Assembly: GCA_037975125.1 (NCBI GenBank)
Contig: CM075852.1
Span: 19,934,025 to 19,998,024, forward strand
Direction: 5' to 3'
DNA from: Latrodectus hesperus
Taxonomy: Eukaryota; Arthropoda; Arachnida; Araneae; Theridiidae
DNA length: 64,000 nt
Shown: positions 55,033 through 64,000 of the stretch, piece by piece
Position numbering within the stretch: position 1 is the stretch's first letter
Layout: each line of letters starts with the position of its first letter
Notes under the pieces: model-generated
What the model was told of the DNA's origin: nothing
Seen by the model: the letters and a program-made list of their open reading frames with translations, nothing else
Databases searched by the model: none
Program-made: the position numbers and the translations under genes

Positions 55033-55464
55033 GAAATGGTTTTTTAGTGAGATTAATAATGAGATCCTATAATATTTTAATATTTATACCTCCTTGTTTC
55101 AAGAAGGAGTTTATTTCAAAATTAGGTCTTTTTAATGCAGAATTATACCACGAAAAATTCGAACGGATCTCGCAGATGATGATTTAATGATTTTCACATT
55201 CTTATAATTAAAGTGGCCTTATTTATTATCATTACAGATTTCATTGAATTTCTACCGGGGCTTTTTCATTTTATTTAGAACTGTTATCTTAAAATTAGAT
55301 TGCAACTGAAAATTCAAGTATAATACGAGAACATAATTACAAAACGTATGACTTCAAAAAACAAAATTTTTTTTAAATAGGTTAAAACTGAAAAACGTTA
55401 TTCATTTCTCAAGAAAGGGCCTTTAAAATCATAAATCGACGAAACAAAGTTCTACGTAATTTAC
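55033..55464. other. No gene recognised
   Basis: AT-rich DNA; nothing supported. Confidence 0.6.
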
Positions 55465-55817
55465 AATAGGGTATCGGCCTTCCATCCGGAAGGACGGGGT
55501 TCGATTTCCAATGCCGAAAGACCCACCGAGTACATGCGTGCTCGTTAAATCTGTGGAATCGAAAGTCCTGTGGTCGGTCGTTGAGCTGTTACCATAGGTG
55601 CAATGTGGTCTGGAGAAAATTTCCTCCCCCTTCAGATCAATGTCAAAATTGAGGGAGTGGATTCTCTGGTGGTGCCATCTATCGGAGGATTTAAAAAAGA
55701 GCAAAGACGTACTTTCACCTTCATGGTGCTCTGATTAAAACGAAAGACTGACTTAAATTCGCATTGCCAAGGCATAGCGAGCTAGGCTTGTCCAAGTGTC
55801 ATAAGTAACAGCAACAC
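55465..55817 (+). mobile_element. Composite SINE: different head on tail beta
   Basis: The 3' part (about 55695-55817, GAGCAAAGACGTACTTTCAC to GTCATAAGTAACAGC) is tail beta of the head-A SINEs. The 5' part (55465-55694) is unrelated to heads A-C: it has a B-box-like GGGTTCGATTTCC, 'GTGGTCGGTCGTTGAGCTG' and 'GGTGGTGCCATCTATC'. No head-A central block is present. A clear TSD was not found, so the alternative of two abutting insertions remains. Confidence 0.7.
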
Positions 55818-55929
55818 AATAATCAATATTTCTCTTTTATGTCCTTTTTGTTTAATTTCAATTCCACCGATTAGTAGTGTAACAATATGAGATTTTTATA
55901 GTGTTAACCGTACTACACACACTTTCGAG

Positions 55930-56800
55930 AATCATATGTGACTTAAAACGCCGACTAATGATTTCTTGAGATGCAGCCAGAGTGACGTTAGCACACGGTG
56001 GTTGACGCGTCCGACGGGAGGCGGCAAAGCACGTCTATCTAAATTCTGCAGCATGCGCAAGAGGCTACCAAGCCGAGCAAAACGATATTTACCATCAACT
56101 GGTTGCTAGTGGCCTGTTTTCATGGCGTGCGTTGAGAAGACTACCATTTGCTCCACTGCATAGATGTCAAAGTCTGGAATGGTGCCGGATTAGAGCGATG
56201 TGGAGGACGGAATGGCACAGGATCGTCTTTCCAGATGAGTCACGCTTCTTTTCCTTCAACGATAGTCGTCGCGCGTGAGTGTGGCTAGCAAATGGAGACA
56301 GGCTCAAACCTGCAGCAATTGTGGAACGCCCAACCGAGCGACAACGCGGATTTATGGATTGGAGCGCCATTGCGTACGATTCCAGGTCACCTCTAGTTCG
56401 CATTCACGACTTGATGACAGCCCAATGCTACATGGATGATGTGCTGCATCCGGTGTCACTTCCCTGTCTTCAGGGAGTGTCCCATGACCTTTATTAGCAG
56501 GATAACGCCCGACCGCACAGTGCTCTTATCAGACAACATGCCCTGCAAGGTGTACAGTTGCTTCCCTGGCCACCGTGATCACCAGATCTCTCACCACTCA
56601 AACATGTTTTTGATGTGATTGGACGTCATTTGCAAATTCTGCCACTGCTTCCTTCAGAAGACGTACTTTGGCAGAAGGGTAGGAAATGCCATTCTTCTGG
56701 GCGCCATCCGTACTCTCATTGACTCTTTGCCTAGACGTGTTGCTTCGTGCATCGCTGTTCACGGTGGTCCTATAACCTCTTAAATACAGATCACTTATTG
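55930..56800 (+). pseudogene. Tc1-like transposase pseudogene, GC-rich type
   Basis: A GC-rich block in AT-rich surroundings. Plus-strand pieces follow Tc1-like order: the 'CRIRAMW' region near 56190, the first catalytic block ('PDESRFFSFNDSRR') near 56230, 'IAYDSRSPLVRIHDLMTAQCY' as a near-continuous block (56370-56430), 'QDNARPHSALI' near 56500 and 'SPDLSP' near 56585. The catalytic Glu position reads Lys ('DLSPLKHVFD') and one residue is missing from the spacing. Stops occur at several points. The element is dead. No termini found. Confidence 0.8.
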
Positions 56801-57755
56801 TTCGTTGCTTGTCTGTTTGCCGAGTTTCATCATCTTTCTGGCAACTCCTTTTTGTGTTGCATTTTCAATGTCGGGCAGTGTATCTGCGTTACAGAAATAA
56901 TTTACCAGCATATGTAGTTATTTAAGACCAGAATTTAACTTTGGAAATAAGATTAAATTTCAAATACTATTTAATTTCTTTATTAAAAATATAAGCGAGC
57001 TTATTGACAGCACTAAAAAAATTCATTGATGTATAGTGAAAATTTTAAAGCAAAATATGAAATTAAATATTGTGTAATCCAATTTTAGTTTTAGTTCATA
57101 ATTAGTATAGAGAATAGTACAATATACCCTTGAATCAATATTATGTAAAATGATTCACATATTCACCATTATACAGAAAATATTCAATAGGCATCAGTTT
57201 AGAAATAAATTCAGTTGCTGGTAATCACATGCACAGTTATTTTCATTTTCATAATATCAAACAGCAATATTTCAGACAAACTGACATTAAGAGCTGTTAA
57301 AGATTAACAGCAATGCGACATTAAAAAATGCAGCTTACTCCATCAAAATGATAAAGATTGGTGAAAATAGGATCATAAACATTTTTAAAAGATTATGATA
57401 GAACAATAAACACGTAAGAAAGGATAAGTTTAATGAAAAAGCAAGTACAGAGAAAAACCAAAATATATTTGATTTCAACTGTCTAAAATAAAAATTCAAC
57501 TTAGAGTTAAAGTTTAGAGTAAAATGCCTCAACAGATATTGAGTAAGTGATGAAAGTAATAAAATTTGTAAGTAATTGTAACTCAAATAACTAGCAACAT
57601 GTAAAGCTTTACAGAATCTATTGATAAGCATAGAACAAAATTTTTATTTTCAAATTGACTTGTCTATTAGTGCATAGAATGATAACTTAATTGTTCATAT
57701 TTATATAGTTACGAAAAAAATGACAAAAATAATGTGATACAATAGCAAGTGACAA

Positions 57756-58314
57756 CAGGGTGACAGCTTTATCCTGTTGACAAAAAAATATTGTATTAAA
57801 TTAAAAACCCGGAATTTTTTTCAAAAAACTAATTTTATTTAAGTCATTTGCTGCTTAGATACAACATATTTAAGTATTTTCAAAATGGCTCCCTTGGGCA
57901 TCGATACAGAGCCTTAAGCGCCGCGTAAAATTTTCTGCAATGGGCCGCAGTTCATCAGGCGTTAACTTAGCCCATTCCTTCTTAAGAATACCCTTTAGCA
58001 TTCCCAAACTTCGATGTGGCTTAGAGCATACCATTGATTGCAGAATAGACTATAGTCCATTGGGTTTAAGTCAGGTGAATAGATAGGCCACATTCCCACA
58101 ATCTGAATTTGCTTTAATCCAGCCTCAAATAAACCAATTATTTGCCGTCGTTGGTTTGGAATATTTTTTCAAACAAGGAAATCAAAACTAACTATTTGTT
58201 TTACTAACATTAAGATCTCTTAAGTAAATGAAATTTTTATAAAAAGTGGAGGACATGAATTAAACCAATCAAAAGCAGTACAATTATGTTAACAGTATAA
58301 AGTTGTCACCCTAT
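57756..58314 (-). mobile_element. Deleted mariner-like element with TIRs
   Basis: Terminal inverted repeats: 57756-57780 (CAGGGTGACAGCTTTATCCT) and 58289-58313, matching at about 20 of 25 positions. Inside, the minus strand encodes a broken transposase C-terminus: 'YSPDLNPMDYSLFCNQ' at about 58070, then 'LRLCIDAQGSHFENT' at about 57890 near the left end. 'DLNPMDY' followed by a 'CIDAQGSHFE' terminus is characteristic of mariner-like transposases ending just inside the TIR. About 560 bp in total, so most of the gene has been lost. Confidence 0.82.
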
Positions 58315-59110
58315 AACTATCTATAAATAATGAATGTAGGTACTTGATGAATGACTGCATGTTTAAATGATGAATGTAGGTATTTGAATTGCATAATTGT
58401 ACTGATAAGTGATGAAAAAGTACGTTCCAATCTAGGAAGGACTATGCAACTAAAGGTCGTGAGGAATTAGAGCCGAATATTTAATATAGATTTACAAATC
58501 TGGTTTTACCGTAATTTAATCTAGACAACGATTAACGAAATGAAATGCTGAAAACAAACAAAATAAAAAATACAAATAAAAATATATAAAAATGTTAAAG
58601 TAAATGTATACTTTTAAAGTGAAATAATGAAATTATTTAAGAGAAAGACTAAGATTTATTAAGATTAAAGATTTATTAAGAGAAAGACTAAAAAGTAGGA
58701 TATAAATTAAATGTTAGTTAAGACGTAAATTTTTAATAACGACCTAATGAAATTTAAACACAAAGCCAGTAAATATATTAGATTTATTTGTCTGTGGATC
58801 TACATTTGAATTCGCACTCAACTTTTGAAATTTTTGTACAAATAAAATTCATGCTTTTCAATTCTCCCCCACAAACCTTCAAATAGAGTTAGAAGAGGAA
58901 ATTGATTGAAATATCAGATTTGTTTTTGCATCTATTTGTGCATCACTACTAGCCATTCAAAATACAATACTCTGAAGTAAATATGCAAATCATTTGAAAA
59001 GGTGAGATATGTAAATCATTAACATTGCAGGGCATGCGTACATCGTGGGTGGCTGTAGTGCCACCTGTAAGAGCTGTATAAAGGGATATTGCTTATTTGA
59101 ACTACGGCAG
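58315..59110. other. No gene recognised
   Basis: AT-rich. Short local direct repeats (GAATGTAGGTA-type near 58332 and 58371; AGAGAAAGACTAA near 58640 and 58680) are the only structure. Confidence 0.55.
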
Positions 59111-59120
59111 TTGTTTTTTT

Positions 59121-59693
59121 CTCGAACCTGAGATCTGCAGTAGGGTTACAGCTGCTAACCGATGCCTTTTCGGCTTAAAAAAGTACCTAAAATCTACTTA
59201 GTCAGTCGAAAAACAAAAATTTTAATATACAAATGCTTGATTCGGCCTATTCTCACTTACTCATCTGAAACGTGGACATTGACTGAGAAGGACAAAGAAA
59301 CCATCTCCATTTTCGAAAGAAAAACTTTACGAAGCATCTTTGGTGGAATAAAATGTGAGAATACATGGCGAAGAAGAACTCATTCTGAGCTCTATAAACT
59401 ATATAAAGAACCAGATATTGTTAAATTTATCAGAATACAGAGATTAAAATTGGCAGGACATTTGAGCCGCATGAACGACAATCGGGTGACGAAAAAAATT
59501 TTCTTGGCTCGCCCCATGGGCACCAGAAGAAGATGACGACTGAAACTCCGATGGCGTGACTGCCTTGAAAACGACCTAAAAACACTAAAAGTGACAAACT
59601 GGATGACCTTATCCAAAAATAGGGGGTCCTGGTATGCACTTCTGAGGAAGGCAAAGGACCACCCTGGGCTGTCAGGCCAATGAAGAAGAAGAA
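59121..59693 (+). mobile_element. 5'-truncated LINE, RT C-terminal end
   Basis: The open frame at 59162-59536 encodes 'LIYKCLIRPILTYSSETWTL', 'IFERKTLRSIFGG' and 'FIRIQRLKLAGHLSRMND', the C-terminal region after the RT core in one group of LINEs. A TGA at 59534-59536 interrupts it. The same frame then continues ('LRWRDCLENDLKTLK', 'WYALLRKAKDHPGLSGQ') to a stop near 59680, followed by (GAA)n. Short direct repeats TTGTTTTTT at 59111-59120 and 59694-59702 may be the TSD. The element is related to the decayed LINE at 2.2-3.9 kb but much better preserved. Confidence 0.8.
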
Positions 59694-59729
59694 TTGTTTT
59701 TTCCATATTTGTCGTATGCTGATAACAAT

Positions 59730-59942
59730 ACTTTATAGAAGATATCGAGTGTCCTTCAAGTAAGTTCTTGAGTTGGTCCGAAGACAGTAGCCTGTAAGGG
59801 CCACCGATTGTCCTTCAGAGAAATAGGACATCGCGTTGGATGACCAAAGAACGGAGGCGTGAGTCTGCAGTCGCTGGTCGTAGGATGGAACGGCGGACCG
59901 ACAATCACACCCACCTCGTTGCACGTGATGACAGGCATGTTG
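59730..59942. other. GC-balanced unidentified tract
   Basis: A block of about 210 bp with higher GC than its surroundings and open frames on the minus strand (59733-59938). It resembles repeat DNA but I cannot match it to other elements in the window. Confidence 0.4.
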
Positions 59943-60068
59943 TGCTCAGTGAGGGATTTTTAGAATATCTATTACCTGCATCTAATACTTTATAATTATT
60001 TTCAATGCTCAGTGAGGGATTTTTAGAATATCTATTACCTGCATTTAATACTTTATAATTTTTTCATT
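59943..60068. repeat. Tandem duplication, two 63-bp units
   Basis: Units 59943-60005 and 60006-60068 both begin TGCTCAGTGAGGGATTTTTA and differ at two or three positions. Confidence 0.88.
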
Positions 60069-61106
60069 TACCTTTCCGAAAAAATCTTATCAGCACTCCA
60101 AATAGAAAAGAACTTATTTAATAAAAACAAATTAATTCTATGAAATTATCTAAGATAATTTATTTTTAATCAATGATGCCATTTTTCATGTTTTCTGATT
60201 ACAAAAGAAATGATAAGAGTATACATTGATCGATGGAAATGGTTTTATATCTATGACACATTGCGTTTTGACAGATAGTGTTCGAGGTGTTGCAAAAGTT
60301 TTACAAATGAACAATGATCTTTGGAAATAAAATTGATGTATCGATAGATATTGTGATGCTTTTTTTATTTTTTTATTTCCGATTACTTCCTTGTTAGACT
60401 AAAAAAAAATATGAGCTAGTTACCTTTTTAAACTTATTTCAAAGCATTCTAATTTTGACGTCAGGTATGCGTGGAAGGAAAATGAAATGCTAATGCTTTT
60501 GAATATACATATAAATAAATTGTTTAATAGCTTTTTGGGGGAAAAGTGGTTCCTAAGTGGTTGGGCGTTAGGAAGAAATAATAATTTGATTCAAGTTGCA
60601 TTATTCTTCAATTTTTTTGACTATTTCCCAATTTGTGTGTAGAAAACTAAATCATAATAAACTAAGATACTAAATCTCTATTTCAAGGCAGCTTGCCACC
60701 GCGGAATTCTAATTTACAAAAAAGACGGAGAAGAACTGAATAATTGCTCACATTAAACGAGATCATCACATAAAACAACTAATTGATCAGAGCAGCGAAG
60801 GTAAAACTATTTTAGAATTGCTTTTTTTCTAAGAGAATGATCGGATATGAGTATGTAGGTAAATTTGTAAATTGGATGTGCTTTACCATCAGCAGGTTAG
60901 TTTAGAAATAGTTAATTAAAAATGCAACTTTTTTGAGAACATATATGTTAAAGTATATGTTATTATGTTGAGAATGAATACCATATTGTTATGATCTGAA
61001 CAAGTAATTGAAAGTTCAAAGAACTAATTCTTTTAAGTCTGAATGAGTAGAATTAGGTACATGCTATGCATGAATTACAAATAGTATAAAATTATATAAG
61101 CATTTC
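60069..61106. other. No gene recognised
   Basis: AT-rich DNA with no supported feature. Confidence 0.6.
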
Positions 61107-61119
61107 AAGTATTTGCAGA

Positions 61120-61399
61120 GCCGCCCAACTTGTCTAGGGGTCAGCTTGTCTGACTGCGGATAGGGTGGTCCTGGGTTCGAATCTCGGTTCGGGCATGGAT
61201 GTACTTTCTCTCTCTATCTATCCTGTCTTTGTCCTTTCCTTGTATGAATGTGGAATGAATGGTTGCTTACCCTATAAACGGGTCCCTATGGCATGTGTGT
61301 ACTGAGGAAGTCGGACTCCACACCTAAATATGGTTCAGTTGGAAAAGTGGAGTAGCGCACCCCATAATGCCAGCCTAGCTGGCATACGACAACAACAAC
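61120..61399 (+). mobile_element. tRNA-derived SINE, head A, tail alpha, 13-bp TSD
   Basis: Head CCGCCCAACTTGTCTAGG, B box GGGTTCGAATCTC, central block CCTATAAACGGGTCCC, tail alpha (ACTGAGGAAGTCGGACTCC to CTGGCATACGACAACAACAAC). A perfect TSD AAGTATTTGCAGA lies at 61107-61119 and 61400-61412. Together with the 8.8-kb copy it defines the tail-alpha form. Confidence 0.92.
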
Positions 61400-61531
61400 A
61401 AGTATTTGCAGAAAATGTTTTTTAGCTTATTAATTAATAACTTAAAATAGTATGTTTTCCGTCTTAAGCTACTAAAAATGAGATTGGGTTAAAGATTTTA
61501 ACTGAAGACTACAAACTACAACAGAAAAAAT

Positions 61532-61662
<131 letters not shown>

Positions 61663-64000
61663 ATTCTGGTTTTTTATTAACATTTTTGTGTTTAAATAAT
61701 TTCAAATTTTCAGTAATGCATACTAAATGACATTAATTTCTAAATTTCTTCTACAGATTCATCGTACTTTTATTTAATATATATCTACAGCAATTAACAA
61801 TTGAAAAGCTTTTTTTAAATCCAGGAAATTTAATTTCACTGATGTGAAGGGAGACTTGGAAAATCATGAGATTACCTTACAGGCAGGAAACATTTTGCCT
61901 CATCAAAAGCATATATCAGTATGAATTTGAGTCTTCGAATTCTTGCTCATCTCAGGAATTAAATTTGCATTTCATTTAAAGTCGAAGTGCTGCGGGACAG
62001 AGCAGAATCTCTCTCGAAAGGCAATCAAGAGCATACTTTAAAGAAATCTTTAACGAGTGCCTCCGGACTCTGAAATCAGGAATAAACTTCCACACCAAAC
62101 TTTTGAGTTCTTCTCTTAATTGTTTGTTTCTGAGACTTCATCAAAATCACTTTTTAGATTCACACGAATGAACGTCAAGGAAGCGATTAATTCCCTCCAA
62201 AAAATTCTGGTCGGGTAGTTGTAAATGTGCGTGTATATTAGATAACCCTTCATATGGAAGCTCATTCAAAAAGCTTCTATTTTGATAACAAAACATGGAG
62301 GGTTTAACTGTTGGATTAGAAAGCACTTTTTATCAAGAAGTATTTTAGCTAACACGTGTTACAACATCGTGTAATGTCTGAACTATGTTCTGTATCAACT
62401 TTGTAAAAAGTTATGAAAATTTTGAGCATATTGTTTATAAAAGACGTAATGTTATCTGAGCATGGAATTGAAATAAAATAATATTTTCTGAATAAATATA
62501 CAATACAGAGTGCTACACAATAATCTTGCATAAATGGTTACAAATCATATCCCATCAGAGTTGAATTTTTGAATGACTTTAATGAATACGTATTAATGTA
62601 AAAGAATGAAATATACATTACTTAAGTTCCATGATGATGTTTTATCACTACCCAATTATCTTACGTAATAATTGTACATCTTATATAAGGTTGGTCTGGG
62701 ATTAGTAAACACAGTTGAACAGAAAAATATTGATTTTTATACTTACGAGGTTTTAAAAATCCTGTATAAATAATGAACTTTTTTTTTTGGCAATTTACTT
62801 TTGACATAAAAAGTAAGAAATGTTATAATGCTTCAACTCATACAGGAACATTTATCATTAGAGACTTATACAGAATATTTTGATTTCTTCAAAAATGATT
62901 GGTAAGATTGGCGTTTAAGTTAATGGATAAGTTTAACTCATTCTGGAATGGTATTAAAACTATGCATACATGTATTACATTCCTATATTTTTTGTATTCA
63001 ATTTTGAAATATTCTATATAATCCACAATTTTCTTTTTTTTTTTTAGTTTTTCATGTTCTTTGTTTCTCTGATATGGAATACATTTATCAATGCTTTTTT
63101 AATTTTTAAAATCATGTTTTGAAAATGGTTCATTATTTTCTTCATAGCTTATAAATATTTTATACAGCTCATGACATTCTAAAAGAAATATTTGAAGAAT
63201 AGTTTTTATTATTCAAAATGCTGAGTGATAAATGTTACAAACAAATTAATTAATGATTAAAATTTACATTAAACATTGAAATTTTTAATTATTTAGAAAT
63301 GATATTAATCACTGCAAGTCCAATTTAAGTACAAACATTATCTTCTGATTGAAATTATGATTTCAATTTTAAAACTAAACTAAACAAGCTAATTTAACCT
63401 TTAAAAGTATTAAATTTTTTGTAATGGATGAGAAATTAATGTAAGACTAAAATAAAAAATAGTTTAAGTCGTTTCAATTTTTGGGAACTAAATATCTAAT
63501 TAGTAAAATGTCCTTGAAAATTTTTCATAGAATAAGGATTAAAAATTGTTCTCTTAATGCTTTTATAACTTTAAAATAAATTATTTAATATATATGCAAA
63601 TGTTCCCATTTATTCTCATAATTTGTTTGATTACAGTTCAATGAAATGACAGATGTTAAGTTTTTCTTCTATTTAGAAATCACAAGAAAATCTTAATTTT
63701 ATAAAGTTAAAATGTAATTCAATTAAAATTATATGTAATAACAATAACAATCATGATAACTCACGATTGATGAATTTATATTATTACGTGTTTTTGAATT
63801 TACAAGCTAATGTGTAATTAGAACAAAATGGAGTCTCAGAAAATTGACCCTTATAATTAGCACAAACAACAGACAAACCGGATGGAAATAAGATAAGGAG
63901 GCAGATGTAACCTTTCATTGGGTTATGGTTATGGTTAATTAGCTCGTTAATGTCAAGCAATTGTTTTGGTTAAACAGATTCACAATTCCGTGCAAATCTT
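61663..64000. other. No gene recognised
   Basis: AT-rich DNA to the window end. A more balanced stretch at 61840-62260 has no recognisable coding content. Confidence 0.6.

Noticed and set aside
55429..55704. 91-codon minus-strand open frame
   Set aside because: Coincides with the 5' half of the composite SINE.

Overview
This window is eukaryotic, strongly AT-rich, and dominated by transposable elements and simple repeats, with a single clear host gene. The gene, the mix of Tc1/mariner, hAT, pogo-like, Ty3/gypsy-like and non-LTR elements, and many tRNA-derived SINEs point to an arthropod. The style of the elements suggests an arachnid, probably a spider; this is inference from recall and was not tested by search.

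Layout. 1-5.6 kb: decayed non-LTR retrotransposon sequence split by a young SINE with a perfect 13-bp target-site duplication (TSD), then a 159-bp tandem duplication. 6.5-8 kb: a MITE and two large inverted repeats. 8.8-16.5 kb: several copies of one tRNA-derived SINE family (head A) in both orientations, most with TSDs. 16.5-19 kb: the 3' end of a LINE, then a pogo/Tigger-like remnant with an internal duplication. 19.5-23 kb: a SINE with head B, a perfect 22-bp hairpin and a decayed hAT transposase. 26.1-33.0 kb: an intact 2298-codon, single-exon ZNFX1-type gene (UPF1-like SF1 helicase plus NFX1-type zinc fingers), preceded by a plausible 3' splice site and followed by a poly(A) signal. 36.4-37.2 kb: a 5'-truncated LINE with a perfect 14-bp TSD. 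41.9-43.2 kb: a dead Tc1-like element.

43.7-50.3 kb holds a near-complete LTR retrotransposon on the minus strand: two ~220-bp LTRs, a 4-bp TSD (AGTG), a primer-binding site fitting tRNA-Leu and a purine tract. Its domain order is gag-protease-integrase-RT-RNase H, so integrase precedes reverse transcriptase, and its capsid looks SCAN-like. Both point to the Gmr1 group of Ty3/gypsy elements. It landed inside the gag of a second, older LTR element, whose halves flank it in the same reading direction. 50.7-61.4 kb: further head-A and head-B SINEs, a composite SINE with a third head on a shared tail, two more Tc1/mariner remnants and another LINE 3' fragment.

The elements form layers (SINE in LINE, LTR element in older gag) that allow relative dating. 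The SINEs form a modular network: three tRNA-like heads, a central block shared by two families, and interchangeable 3' tails. The host gene belongs to a family known for small-RNA inheritance and antiviral RNA sensing. Apart from it I found no convincing cellular gene, no true tRNA or rRNA gene, and no CRISPR array.
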